A stretch of DNA of 64,000 nucleotides from Calliopum simillimum (GCA_951812925.1 OX638372.1:53442028-53506027); one strand, 5' to 3'. Shown: positions 1 to 10,640, numbered from the stretch's first letter. The notes: generated by a model not told the origin, from the letters alone. Program-made: numbers and translations.

Positions 1-1041
1 GATCTGCACACCGGCATAAATATGCCTAAAACTAGATTTCGATTAAAAAACAGATGAGCGTAGTAATTATGCTGCCGGATATCGTACTACTAAGACTTAG
101 ACTAAAGATAACTCCAATAGACAAAAGGTAATTCCAATTATTTAGTTTTGAGATAATTAAATTTAAGATTTTTGAAAATTTGAAGTTCGACTTCAAATGG
201 TGTCATTTAGTTGGCTCTAGCTGGACCAAATTGTGCACCAACCATAAAGAATATCATAGGCCTCTTATCCCAAGAATGATAATTTAAGAGTAACCTAGTT
301 GTAGAGTATTGAGGTGACGATATGCGAATCCACATACGATTTTCAACTTCCATGTATCATTTTAAAATGGTGAAAACTTTTTAAGGAAAAATAAATATAA
401 TTATAATTACAACAAAAATAGTCTGATGAGTCTTTGTGGCGAAAGACGAAACATATGTCACTATAGCCGTGTTTTTAATCCGTTCCTTGATTTGTCATAA
501 TTATGTGTTAGAAAAATGCATTGATAGATTTATATGTAAATCGATCTTTGCAAATATATGACTAAAAGTTCAATTAAATAAAATCGAAAAATTTACAATT
601 TATAACTTATTTTGAAGGCAAAGAATAGTTCTAAGCGATGCATTTAGTAGAAAATAGCAAAACAATTTCGTGCGTCCTCTATTTAATCTCAAAAATCGGG
701 TTTTTGGAAGTTTTAGATTTCGAGTTCCCAAAAACTGTACGTGATAGTACGATTCCGAGACTGTATTCGGATTTAACACCCACAGATATATCGCCGCAAA
801 TGACTATTTTTGTTTTGGTTTTGTTTTTCGACCTATTTTGAGGGTTGGTCACCTATTTTCGGTTTTATAAATTGTTGAATTTAGTTGCCAACACCATAAG
901 GTATTTTATAAAAAAAGAAAAACAGTGGCCTCGCAAACTTATAACTAAACACCGTTCCGAAGAACCGTGTATGGTATAAGTTAGTAAAAGAAAAAAGTAG
1001 GACTGTGTCAATTTTTATAAAAGCATAGTTGTAAATCTATA
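1..1041. other. AT-rich non-coding DNA
   Basis: I see no coding, RNA or repeat structure that I can name. The longest frame (638-841, plus strand, 67 codons) has no recognisable motif and is what chance gives in AT-rich DNA. If the bHLH-PAS gene continues leftward on the minus strand, this is intron sequence of that gene. Confidence 0.5.
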
Positions 1042-1043
1042 TA

Positions 1044-2331
1044 TTGGGTGTACAACTTAAAAACCGGAATTTGACGGTGGATGTCCATACTAACAATATC
1101 GTGAAAGCTCGAACTTTATATATATGTCATTTTGAAGGTACATTTGACAGCTGTCAAAATCAGTCAACAAAACAATTTTATCTTGTGTGCATCATTATTA
1201 TTTTTCACGATGAATAACTTCGAAAATTGGGGAAAAAGACAGCATTTGCGGGAAGTTCTGTTGGGTCATTTTTTTGCAAAGAAAACTGCTGCGGAAAGTC
1301 ATAGTTTGCTTGTAGAAGTTTATGGGGACTATGCTCCAGCTGAATCAAGCTGTCGTGAGTGGTTTCGACGGTTTAAAAGTGGTGATTTTGATGTCGAAGG
1401 CAAAGAACGTCCTGGTTAGCCGAAAAAGTTTGCGGATGAAGAATTGGAGGCATTACTCGATCAAGATTCATGTCAAATGCAAGAAGAACTTGCAGAACCA
1501 TTGGAAGTTGATCGAGCAACAATATCCAGACGTTTGAAAGCCTTGGAAATTTTTCAAAAGATGGGAAATTGGGTGCCATACGAGTTGAAGCCAACGGACG
1601 TCGAACGCCGATTTTTGATGTCCACAAAACTGCTTGAACGCCACAAAAGGAAGGGTTTTTTGCATCGTTTTGTCATTGGCGATGAGAAGTGGAACCATTA
1701 CGATAATCCCAAGCGCAAAACAGCGTATGTCAAGAAAGGTGAGGCCGGCCCATCACAGCCGAAGCCAAATATTCACGCTTTGAAGGTAATGCTCTGTATT
1801 TGGTGGGACCAGCTAGGTGTGATCCATTATGAGCTGTTGTCAGGTGGCCAAACCATTAATGCTCAACTCTATCGTCAACAATTGATCCGATTGAAGCAGA
1901 AAATCCAGGCAGAGCGGCCAACGTATGCGACCAGACACGAGTCAATCATTTTCCAGCACGATAACGCTCGGCCACATATTGCTGCCCCAGTCAAAAATTA
2001 TCTGGAAAACAACGGATGGGAAATTTTGCCTCACCCGCTTTATAGCCCAGACCTTGCACCATCTGACTACCATTTGTTTCGATCGATGCAGAATGCCCTA
2101 TCAGGGATACGGTTCACTTAAGTTCAAGATATCGAAAATTGGCTCGATTCATTTTTGGCCGCCAAGCCGGCGCAATTTTTTGGGATGGAATTCATAAATT
2201 GCCTGAAAGATGGGGAAATGTTGTAGCTTCCAATGGACAATAATAAAATGAATAAAATATATTGTAACATTTTTCCACAATAAAGCATCAAATTTCTCTA
2301 AAAAATTCCGGTTTTTAAGTTGTACACCCAA
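1044..2331 (+). mobile_element. mariner transposon (DD34D), full length with intact ends
   Basis: The 1288-bp element has perfect 29-bp terminal inverted repeats (1044-1072 and 2303-2331, outer bases TTGGGTGTACAACTTAAAAA). It is flanked by the TA target duplication expected of Tc1/mariner insertion (1042-1043 and 2332-2333). It carries one transposase frame on the plus strand, disabled by stops and a frameshift (separate entry). Perfect ends with a broken gene fit a copy that could be moved only by a transposase supplied elsewhere. It sits directly left of a foldback element (2339-3128). Confidence 0.95.
1210..2243 (+). pseudogene. mariner transposase pseudogene
   Basis: The ATG at 1210 opens a frame of about 344 codons, the usual mariner length, encoding a cut-and-paste DNA transposase of the IS630/Tc1/mariner superfamily. 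The N-terminal helix-turn-helix region, the WVPYEL linker and all three catalytic aspartates are visible: the D of GDEKW, the D of HDNARPH, and the D of APSDYH. I count 34 residues between the second and third (DD34D). Three lesions break it: an in-frame TAG at 1417-1419 after ...KERPG, an in-frame TAA at 2119-2121, and a frameshift near the T-run at 2175-2181. After the shift the normal C-terminus (WDGIHKLPERWGNVV) reads in another frame to a stop at 2241-2243. The catalytic residues survive but the gene cannot give a full protein. Confidence 0.93.
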
Positions 2332-2338
2332 TAGAACT

Positions 2339-3128
2339 GGGACGTTTCACGTCAACTGGACTAGGTGTCCGGGCAAAAATTGTGTGGCCGAATAATAAAG
2401 TTTTGGGTGTCAAAATTTTCATTTTTTAAAAGCTTTCCAAAGCTGCCGAGTGGCATTTAAAAAAAAATTCAATATGACAACGTTGAAACACGCCCTGAAA
2501 GAGGGCGTTTTTTCGGGGCGTGTTACAACGTTGCCGTTTGAAATTATTTTAAATGTCATGCCCTATCCACAATCAATGCAGGAACAGGTGCAAGTGAAAC
2601 AGTTAGTTGAAATTTAATGAGTTAGAGCAGAGCAGAAAATTCTATTTTCCAGCATGTATAATTTGAGAAAAGTAGTAAAGAGAGTAAAAAAAGCTTTTTG
2701 ATTTCATGCAAAGCAGTTGCTTGTTCCACTTGCGGTAAATGTCAAATATATTCGAAAAAACAATTTAAAATAAACATAAATAAACGAATAAATTTCAATT
2801 TAGGTTGACGCCAACAAAACGGTAAATGAAATTGTTATTTCTTTTATTGCACTTTAATCGATTTTAATGTTTAATTACAGAGATCGGCATAAAAGTAAAA
2901 TTCTACTGCAAGCACTGGTTATGAACAGTTTTTGCTATCAGTGCGGGAAGAAGAAGAAAGAGCAAAAAGCTTTAAAAATTGCCAGCAAGTCCCGCATTGA
3001 TTGTGGATAGGGCATCACTCGGCTTTCGAAAGCTTTTAGGAAAAACTAAAATTTTGACATCCAATACTTAATTTTTCGTCCACACAATTTTTGCGCTCAA
3101 GCCTAGTCCAGTAGACTTTAAACGTCCC
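2339..3128. repeat. foldback (palindromic) element
   Basis: Long imperfect inverted repeats face each other. GGGACGTT at 2339 pairs with AACGTCCC ending at 3128, and the match continues inward through TAGTCCAGT, the CCACACAATTTTTG and TGTCAAAATTTT stretches, and GCCCTATCCACAATCAATGC (near 2561 and 3000). A second nested stem is bounded by CAACGTTG at 2478-2485 and 2526-2533 around ACACGCCC/GGGCGTGT. No coding sequence is visible, so this is a non-autonomous DNA-transposon derivative of unknown superfamily. I could not define a target duplication, partly because the mariner abuts the left end. Confidence 0.75.
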
Positions 3129-3445
3129 ATATGTATGTATTCCGTGTTTACACAGTTGGTTCTAGAAATGTTTCTTTTCAATATCAATTAAAAAAGCTTA
3201 CTTCACACAGTGCTGTGCCTATTCTGACGGAAAATGAAAAATAGTGATAGTAAACACAAGTCAAAAACGCTGAGTTTTGATATGAGTCATTTTTATGGTT
3301 TAGCTCTGGTTATCGAGATATTTGCCTTAAAAAAATGTATAGGTACGTAAAAAGACCCAAAAAAAAAGTGTTTTTTTGTCTATTTAAACTATTTATTCAA
3401 CAGATACTTATGCATTTTCTTCGTTCCATTAAATACTTTCTATTT
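3129..3445. other. AT-rich non-coding DNA
   Basis: Nothing recognisable lies between the foldback element and the first Helentron-like copy. Confidence 0.4.
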
Positions 3446-4094
3446 TTATACTTTACACCCAGGGTTTATTCACTTTGTCCTTCCGTTTGTAACGCAGAGA
3501 AGGAGGCGTGGCAGACATAGAAAAGTATATATATGGAAATACATTTTTTTGGGAAAACTGAGCAAGATAATTCAATGAAATTTGGTACACTGCCTCCACC
3601 CTCAAAGTTAGCTTGTGGGATTGAAAATGAGCGAAATCCGCCAACGGATACGCCAACCGCTCATACAAGCAATATATTCAAAATACAACTTTAGAAGTAT
3701 TTTTCAAGACAATGCAACCGAAATACACATAAATACTACGAATTGTAAACGCAAGCTCTGAGAAAAAAATGGGTGAATTCGGACAATAGGGAGTGGCACC
3801 TCCCATATAAGCAAAAATTTCAGAACGCTATACTGAAAGCGTTTTTTTTTGAGATAATCGAACTATATTTTATTCAGACACTAAGAACTATTAATGCAAG
3901 CTCTCAACGAAAACTGGGTGAAATCGCACAAGAGGGCGTGGCACCTCCCACATAAACAAAAGTTTCATTTTTCTATACTGAAAGAGTTTTTAAGACAATC
4001 CAACTAAATACTAAAGACCAGCAAAATTTTCAAAATGCTGCAGTAGTGTAGGGTGTTTAATGTTTGGCCAGGCCGAAGGTTACACCCTTACGAG
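3446..4094 (+). repeat. Helentron/DINE-like repeat, copy A
   Basis: It opens with the family 5' signature (TACACCCAGGG, then CTTTGTCCTTCCGTTTGTAA and GGAGGCGTGGCAG), runs through AAATTTGGTACA and GAGCGAAAT blocks, then holds about two of the family's ~143-bp internal repeats (core GGGCGTGGCACCTCCCA). The 3' end has a hairpin TTTGGCC-A-GGCCGAA (4063-4077) and stops about 17 bases later in CGAG followed by TTT. A 3' hairpin then a CTAG-like end next to T is the Helitron/Helentron pattern. No Rep/helicase coding is present, so the copy is non-autonomous. Confidence 0.7.
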
Positions 4095-4328
4095 TTTAAT
4101 TTATTGAGTGTTCAAGACAGCAGAAAGTAGATACCGAAAAGAAATGAGAAGCTTGACTTTTCCATGTTAATTAAATGTTACTCATACGACACGGTGGGTA
4201 CATGATTTAATACTAAATAATTTTTAAATGGCTCTAAATTTTACAAATATTACGATAAATTATCCTTTTTTCACCAAAGATAAAACATTTCATTTTTAGA
4301 AACAAAACTGTGAAAAAACAAAACTTAC

Positions 4329-4474
4329 TTGACAATGTCCTAAATGATGTTCTATACTGGATGATATCAATATAATTTGACCGTGACATGTCACCGTTAA
4401 ACAAAAGCTATCCAGTAATTTCATAAGTGCATCGGTTAGTTGTGGTCTTGGCTGATTGAGTGCATCTCCAAATA
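4329..4474 (-). CDS. Met: bHLH-PAS (Met/gce-like) gene, exon with start of PAS-A
   Basis: This 146-bp exon is bounded on the minus strand by an AG acceptor (4476-4475, ATGCAG) and a consensus GTAAGT donor (4328). It completes a valine codon with exon 4560-4723, then reads FGDALNQ and, through LLDSF and GQIILISSSIEHHLGHCQ, into PAS-A, with two completing bases plus 48 codons. The LTxxGQIxLxSxSxExxLGHCQ pattern matches the N-terminal PAS repeat of the insect juvenile-hormone receptor Methoprene-tolerant and its paralogue Germ cell-expressed. The downstream exons, which should carry the rest of PAS-A and PAS-B, are not recognised in the 4.3 kb to the left, so the next intron is long or the gene leaves the window. 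Which paralogue it is cannot be told here. Confidence 0.85.
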
Positions 4475-4559
4475 CTGCATGCATATTAAAAATTGATAAA
4501 ATCAGGAATAATAATGGTAAAAAAAGACACCTTAAACTATTGAACTTAATTTAACATAC

Positions 4560-4723
4560 CATATTGTAAACGCAATCCGTGAGCGGCAAACCTTAGCACT
4601 GCTGTCTTATCAACTCGACGCGGAGATTCTGCAACATGTGGCACCATTGTTGAGAGCTCTTGTATAGATCCATTCAATTTGTCCCTACGATTTTTTTCAG
4701 CTCTGTTTCTTGCCTCACGTCCA
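4560..4723 (-). CDS. Met: bHLH-PAS (Met/gce-like) gene, basic helix-loop-helix exon
   Basis: The exon encodes a complete bHLH domain: basic region GREARNRAEKNRRDKLNGSI, helix 1/loop QELSTMVPHVAESPRRVDKT, helix 2 AVLRFAAHGLRLQY. This is the DNA-binding and dimerisation module of the juvenile-hormone receptor Met/gce, a nuclear ligand-activated transcription factor. The acceptor is the AG at 4725-4724; the donor GTATGT starts at 4559. Length 164 bp (1 + 54 codons + 1) fits both the AG left over by exon 21397-22085, making a serine, and the next exon, making a valine. An ATG at 4740 (MIPPTS) could also be read as a start, but the phase match makes the spliced model better. The paralogue is undecided. 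Confidence 0.9.
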
Positions 4724-5102
4724 CTTGTAGGCGGAATCATATTTAAATCAAAATTTATAAATAAATAAAATTAAATTTAACACTTTAATTATTATAATTA
4801 CTACAGAATTCTTTCATAATTAATTGTTAAAACACTCCATGGGTATGGGAATTAAAATGTAACTCTCTCATTGGCAGTATGTACATACAAAGATGATCAT
4901 AAATAGAATAAATCCATTGTATGGACGTTAAGTATTTTTGTTTATTAATTACACAACGCCATAATTGTTCTAGTAGCAATTTGTTTTTGAAGCGTAAAAG
5001 CAGGACGCAACAAAATAAAATATTGAAAAAAAAAAAAAAAAAAACGAATAAATAATTTAATAAAATGCAAAGTCGTTGTTTAAAAAAAAGAAAACAATAA
5101 TG

Positions 5103-6019
5103 ATTATATCAGCCGTTCAAAATGACAATGGTGCAACTCCAAAACGAGGCAAAAGTAATGTCGTATAAATTATGTGCCATCATGATCGGTTATTTGGTCG
5201 ATATCATTTTTTCAACTTAATCTCAACAATTCCATATCATTAGGAAAATTTTTCGTGAAAACAGAAATGAATTTTATTCATCCCTAACAAAATGTCAGTC
5301 AATAAATATTATGACACTACTTTTGCCTCTACGGGTAAGGGGTCAGATTATGCCCGAGGTAAGCATGCCTGTCGTAAAAAGCGACTTAAAGCGGGTGACC
5401 AGCCAGGGTGTGGAAGGGTGTAGCGTTGGACAGCGTTGCACCTCGAAAGAAAAACCCACAAGACCCGTAACTGGCACTGACAATGCGAGTCGATGCCGCC
5501 TTAAATTAAGCATCTTGTCGAAATCCTGAAGCGTCTGACCCAAAGTGGGCGACTCCCAGGTCAGCGTCTGTTCCAGATTGGGCGGCTGAAATTGAAAGTG
5601 AATTTGGCCACTATAGTTGCAGCGCTTGCCGGATCCAGCTTTAAACTTATAACTTACTGCGTGGGGCGTTGCAGAGAAGATTATACTAATGGAAGCATGG
5701 ATCGAAAAACGATGGAAAACAACTCTCCAAGTGGTACCCACCAGAGTGTGGTTAATCCACCTGCCTCGGCAGCATGCATATCGGGTTTGGAGGTGCAAGA
5801 AACATGCATAGTTAGGAATGATTCTCCTATAACTGGAACCAATATGGTTTGTCAAAATTTTAAAATCCTTTCGATGAAAACTCGAACACGCATCGGCTCT
5901 TGGAATGTCCGAACTCTTATTGGTCCTATGCTACTCCTAGGAGTTAAAGGAGAATACATACCTACACTTCTGCCTCGTAATGAAGTTGCACCATTGTCAT
6001 TTTGAACGGCTCATATAAT
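5103..6019. mobile_element. TIR element enclosing non-LTR retrotransposon sequence
   Basis: Inverted ends of about 36 bp (ATTATAT, C or G, then AGCCGTTCAAAATGACAATG and GTGCAACT) lie at 5103-5138 and 5984-6019. Short inward blocks GAGGCA/TGCCTC also pair. The ends look like a DNA transposon, but the interior does not. From about 5330 it resembles a non-LTR 5' region, and at 5875-5921 it reads RTRIGSWNVRTL, the usual start of the endonuclease domain. It then jumps to an unrelated 3' piece. It may be a foldback/TIR element that received an internally deleted retrotransposon. No clear target duplication was found. Confidence 0.6.
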
Positions 6020-6707
6020 TTGGAAGAAATTTACATTTATGAGCCTAGCTCTTCGTGTCAATACTATCTAATCAAATTTAACGGAACCAGCTTTAACGGA
6101 AAGACTGAAAACGGTTGTAGCAAATTATCCTATCTGGCCAAAAAATTTCTCAAGTGAGCCATCTAAGAATTTAAACGTAAAAACGTAAAAAAAGGGTTTC
6201 AAGAAAATGATTTTTTATGTAGTAGCAACTAGTAAAGATTTTGTAAAAATTTTTTTTGTTAAATATTAAACATAGACCAGGGAATAAAATAGTATGTTTA
6301 ATTGGATCAAAGCTTTTTATTTATTATTGAAAGTCCCTATTTCAAATAAATAAAAATTTAAGCAGCTTCACCGCCTCTGAATAAATTATAAAAAATATGT
6401 GGGCACTCTCCACATGTCTAGGAACTAGATTCCAGATACGGTTCGATATTGGTGCAAAAGTTATTAACAATTTAGTCTGCCGTGCAATTCTTTTTTCATT
6501 AGTACATAAAAGCAAGGCATCTTACGAAGAAAGTGTATATGGCTAAAAATGCTTAGAATCGTCAAAAGAATGCGTGTTAGCTTTTTCAGAATTTTCTGGG
6601 ACATTTTATAATTTTTTGAAAATTGGTCCAAAAAAATAATACGTTCCAAAAAATTCCAAAAAAACTTACACGTATTCCTCATAAGAGAGGTCAAAAGAGG
6701 GATCATA
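6020..6707. other. AT-rich non-coding DNA
   Basis: No gene, repeat end or conserved motif is recognised. On the current model it is intron of the bHLH-PAS gene. Confidence 0.4.
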
Positions 6708-7160
6708 AAACGAAAATCGCCCCCTAAATGTATGCAATATTCTTTTTTTTACATTTGACATTTCAAACAGTATGCAAATAAATAAAAAAAGAATCTTGCA
6801 TAGTTTTAGGGGACGATTTTCGTTTTTTTGAAACATTCTGTTTTTCATATTTTGTACTGAGGTTTTAGATTCGCTATAACTTCTGCAATTTCAGCAATTT
6901 GAGGAAACTTTGTAGAAATGAATTCAATTCTATGAAGTGTCCTAGGGTGAGATAATGAGTACAACTAGTCGAAAAAAAACATTTGAGATAAATTATTTCT
7001 ACGAATGAAATATAGCCTACATCGATAATACCATACTTGATGATCGGACGTCAAATGGCGGAGCAATAGGAAAGAATCAAATAGCGTAACAGGTCGAAAA
7101 AAAAATATTTTTTTTTCCTTAAAAATCAAAACCGATAAGCTTTCAAAATAGGGGGCTTAC
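6708..7160. repeat. dispersed repeat, paralogue of 33503-35749 without its insertion
   Basis: Sequence from about 6751 matches 33640-33960 and then 35605-35745: ACATTTGACATTTCAAACAG, GATTCGCTATAACTTCT, GAGATAATGAGTACAACTAG and GATCGGACGTCAAATGGCGG occur in the same order. Here the parts are continuous, whereas at 33965-35592 a palindromic Tc1 derivative separates them. A hairpin (CGAAAATCGCCCCCTA against TAGGGGACGATTTTCG, 6711-6825) occupies the left end of this copy only. Confidence 0.75.
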
Positions 7161-7589
7161 AGCGATTTTTTTTGTTTTGTATGGGGATTGCTACTATCTA
7201 ATGTACATAGGTATACTCATATACAGTAAAAAATTATAGTTTTCTTTTGATTCCATTCGGTATTGATTTTAAACTGTTTTGGTATTAAATTCAAAATTTA
7301 TTCCAAAAAAGGTTGAAATTTATTCCGGTAGGTTTTAATTTTATCACAAAAAATAATTACTTTTAAAGCATTTATTTTTTAAAATTTTTTAATACCCAAG
7401 TGGCTTAAAAACAATCCTAAAATAACTTTAAAATCAAAAAAACTAATCATTTTTAGTTTTAAATCCAAGATAAGTATTAAAATATTTTCTGCGACAATTT
7501 TAATAATTTTGGAGAAACTTTTAAGTTTCAAAATTTGAGAAATTTTACTTATCAAAAGAGCATAAAAAGAAGAACGAGAATTTATAGTT
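7161..7589. other. AT-rich non-coding DNA
   Basis: Poly-A/T rich sequence with weak AAATTTATTCC and ATTTTAAA repeats. No gene or mobile-element boundary is seen. Confidence 0.4.
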
Positions 7590-7959
7590 CTTATAGTATT
7601 TATAATTCTTAGTGTTTGAGTAAAATTTAGTTCGATTATCTCAAAAAACGCTTTCAGTATAGCGTTTTGAACCTTTTGCTTATATAAGAGGTGCCACGCC
7701 CTTTTGTCCGAATTCGCCCAGTTTTTCCTCAGAGCTTGCGCTTACAATTCGTAGTATTTATGTGTATTTTGGTTGCATTATCGTGAAAAATACTCTAAAA
7801 GATGCATTTTGAATTTATTTTTTGTATGGGCGGTAGGCGTGTCCGTTGACCGATTTCGCTCATTTTCAATCCCCCGAGCTAACTTTGACGATAGAGGTAG
7901 TGTACCAAATTTCATTATAGTATCTTGCTCAGTTTTCCCAAAAAATGTATTTCCACACA

Positions 7960-7990
<31 letters not shown>

Positions 7991-8137
7991 ACAGACGGAC
8001 ATGGCTATATGGACTCAGGAGGTGACGCTGATCAAGAATATATATACTTTTCTATAACTGCCACGTCTCCTTCTCTGCGTTACAAACGGAAGGACAAAGT
8101 GAATATACCCTGGGTGTAGGGTATAAAAACAAAACTT
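7590..8137 (-). repeat. Helentron/DINE-like repeat, copy B (minus orientation)
   Basis: Read on the minus strand it starts near 8137 with TATACCCTACACCCAGGGTA, followed by CTTTGTCCTTCCGTTTGTAA, TTCTTGATCAGCGTCACC and CATGTCCGTCTGTC, then one ~143-bp internal unit. The 3' hairpin end is missing, so the copy is truncated near 7590. A (AGCC)n microsatellite (about 7962-7989) has expanded beside the CCGTCTGTC block; a GTCY-type simple repeat is typical of DINE-1/Helentron interiors. Confidence 0.7.
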
Positions 8138-8470
8138 TTTTTTTTTCAATTGTTTAAATACAAATTTCACACAACTGGGTGTAATCCATTTCGAAACGAT
8201 CAAGATTTTTTTGATGGCACCCGATTTGACTGTAAATTGGCACAAGCAATAGTACCATAGTAAAATAATTACTACCAAATATTTTTTCAAAAATTTTAAG
8301 AAATGGCGGAAGTATGGGACTTTGAAATTTTTAGGTTAGTTTTCTTTGAGAAGCTGTAACTTTAGTTGCATTTATCCAATTCTCAATTTTATGGTGTCAA
8401 ATGATTTGTCATCAAACAGGCTTTAAAGTAAAAATTAGCAAAAATAACTATTTTTTTTTTATATGGTTTA
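8138..8470. other. AT-rich non-coding DNA
   Basis: Nothing is recognised apart from A and T homopolymer runs. Confidence 0.4.
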
Positions 8471-8927
8471 CACTGAAAAAAAAAAAAAAAATTTAGATTG
8501 AGTTCCCCAAAATACCTCATTTTTGTAATTTTTTATTTTTCTTGTAAAAAAAGCTACAGGTGTAACTTACCAGTCTTCCAAAAATTGGAGAGGTGCTGCC
8601 AGTGGCTATCCAGAAAAACAATAAAATATGGCTTCTACTGCAATTTTTCAATACAATATGTTTTTGAATTTGAAATTTTTAATTAAACGATAATTTGAAT
8701 TTGAAAATTTTATTTAATAAGAATTTTCAATTGAAAAATGTACTGAAAAATTGCGGAAGATACCACATTTTATTGTTTTTCTGGAGACCCACCGGCAGGC
8801 CCACTCCAATTTTTGGAGGACTGGTAAGTTACACCTGTAGCTTTTTTAACAAAAAAAAAAAAAAAAATAAAAAATATCCAAAATGACATATTTTGGGAAA
8901 CTCAATTTAAATTTTTTTTTCACAGTG
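8471..8927. mobile_element. palindromic MITE (foldback), CACTG ends
   Basis: The ends read CACTG followed by an A-run, then TTTARATTGAG, on both arms. The 457-bp element is almost wholly palindromic: GCTACAGGTGTAACTTACCA at 8552 pairs with its complement near 8823-8842, and the AAATTGGA blocks pair as well. TA flanks both ends (8469-8470 and 8928-8929), suggesting a TA target duplication. There is no coding capacity. The superfamily is uncertain. Confidence 0.8.
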
Positions 8928-9131
8928 TAAACTTTTAAATCTTAAATTACAAACGGGCATCCACTTTCGTCATAACAAAACTGATAATTTGAAAAATCAT
9001 CAGTAAATTTAGCAAAATTACGAGTGCTAATTAAACACAACATTTCGAAAAACAAACAATTTCTGAAGCCCAATTTAAACTTGGCAAGCAATATGAGAAA
9101 TATGTATTTATGTACATATATGTATATAGGG

Positions 9132-9790
9132 TTAGGGTGTCCCTTGTTTGGAAAAAGTCAAAATTTTATGTCGCGCTCCCCCAGAATCGAAAGACTTTGA
9201 GAAAAAAATGAGATCCCCCAAAGGACAGGTTTTTTTAAACGAATTAACCTGTGCCACGAAGACATTCAAATTTATATGAAAATTAACATAGATTTTATAT
9301 ACTTCTTGTTTTAACTTGCTGGGAATCGCGTTGCCTGAAATATTTTTCGCCATCAAATGTGTATCTTATTGTTTTTCGGGTCGCTGAACACGATACAAGT
9401 GTCAAAATTAAATTTTGACAGCTGTCAACGGCTAAAGAGCTGTCAAAACTCTTTAATTTTGAAGTTTTGTGAGTTTTGACAGCTCTGTAGCCGTTGACAG
9501 CTGTCAAAATTTAATTTTGACACTTGTATCGTTTTCAGCGACCCGAAAAACAATAAGATACACATTTGATGGCGAAAAATATTTCAGGCAACGCGATTCC
9601 CAGCAAGTTAAAACAAGAAGTATGTAAAATCTATGTTAATTTTCATATAAATTTGAATGTCTTCGTGGCACAGGTTAATTCGTTTAAAAAAACCTGTCCT
9701 TTGGGGGATCTCATTTTTTTCTCAAAGTCTTTCGATTCTGGGGGAGCGCGACATAAAATTTTGACTTTTCCCAAATAAGGGACACCCTAA
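9132..9790. mobile_element. near-perfect 659-bp palindromic transposon
   Basis: Two arms of about 318 bp (9132-9449 and 9474-9790) are nearly identical inverted copies around a short AT-rich loop. The ends are TTAGGGTGTCCCTT. The direct repeat TATAGGG lies outside both ends (9125-9131 and 9791-9797), consistent with a 7- to 8-bp target duplication. The inner arms contain TGACAGCTGTCAACGGCT, itself palindromic. Each arm is open for about 70 codons on opposite strands, which is a symmetry effect and not evidence of a gene. The high arm identity points to recent origin or arm conversion. Confidence 0.9.
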
Positions 9791-9797
9791 TATAGGG

Positions 9798-10640
9798 TGT
9801 ATCGCATAAGGTTACGAAGCTTCTGGGAGGTGATACAGGAGCCCTAGACTAACAAAAACTTGGCGGGTCTAAAATGAGAATTATAGGTTAAAACTGAGTT
9901 TCTGATTTGATTTAGAAAAAAATATTCCTTGAGTAACCCCAGCATTTTAGAGAAAAAGAAAACTCTTTTATAAGAAACATTTAGTTAATTGTACGAGCTT
10001 TTCAAAGAATTTCGCAAATTTCTATGCCTTTACTTTAAGTTTAAGTTGATATTTTAATTCTTTTTTTTTTTTCCTTTTTTTGACTTTATCAGCCATTTTA
10101 GTACGAAAAATGCCTTATTAACATACCCTTTTATAATTTTTTTTGGAACTCTCGTTACATTTCCTTTGATTCGGTAATTTGTTATAACAATTTTTTTAAT
10201 TGAGGTCAGAAAAAAATACTTTCGAAGAAATATTCGTTCGAGCGCTCCAGTAGATAAAGGGCAGCGCGTATAGCGCACACATGCGAGCAACCCATGTGTT
10301 ACATGGAAAACCTTTTTTTTCGAACTTCAAATTTAAAAGTTGGTATGACAAATTACTACCGAATAAAAGAAATTTAACGAGGATTCTAAAAAAAATTATA
10401 AAAGGGGGTGTTATCATGACATTTTTCAAACATAAATGGCCGCCAATGTCAAAAATTAGGAAACAAAATTTAAAGTATTTACTTTAAAGGTCCAGTACTT
10501 TGTGAATTCTTTTAAAAGTTTATAAATCAAATGCACCCTTAGAAAACTAATTCAAATAGCATCGTGTTTGGCACTCGAAAAAATAATTTTCGGCGTAGGT
10601 TCTCGGTTTTAAAAGAAAAATTAGCAATTTTTACTAAAAA
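9798..10640. repeat. foldback repeat, family shared with 16277-16835
   Basis: The left arm (about 10060-10200, read on the minus strand) and the right arm (about 10335-10470) share AACGAGRRTTC, AAAAAAAATTATAAAAGGG and AAATGGC blocks in the same order. The centre holds AGGGCAGCGCG and GAGCAACSCATG blocks. The same sequence in a single orientation occurs at 16277-16835, including CATAAGGYTACGAAGCTTCT near its end. Small opposing frames of 68-78 codons are products of the palindrome. Confidence 0.65.

Noticed and set aside
4546..4740. Start of the bHLH protein at the ATG at 4740
   Set aside because: It is possible, but an AG acceptor at 4725-4724 joins in the correct phase to the upstream exon 21397-22085, which explains more. 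Kept only as an alternative.
5343..5855. 170-codon minus-strand frame
   Set aside because: It overlaps the retrotransposon-like sequence in antisense, shows no domain, and is best explained as a chance open frame in GC-richer DNA.
9132..9138. TTAGGG as telomere-like sequence
   Set aside because: Only single TTAGGG units occur, as part of the transposon end; there is no array.
9132..9778. Two mirrored 70- to 74-codon frames (9132-9356 minus, 9566-9778 plus) with nearly the same protein
   Set aside because: They are the two arms of one palindrome. Duplication of the reading frame is a symmetry effect, and no motif or start context supports a gene.
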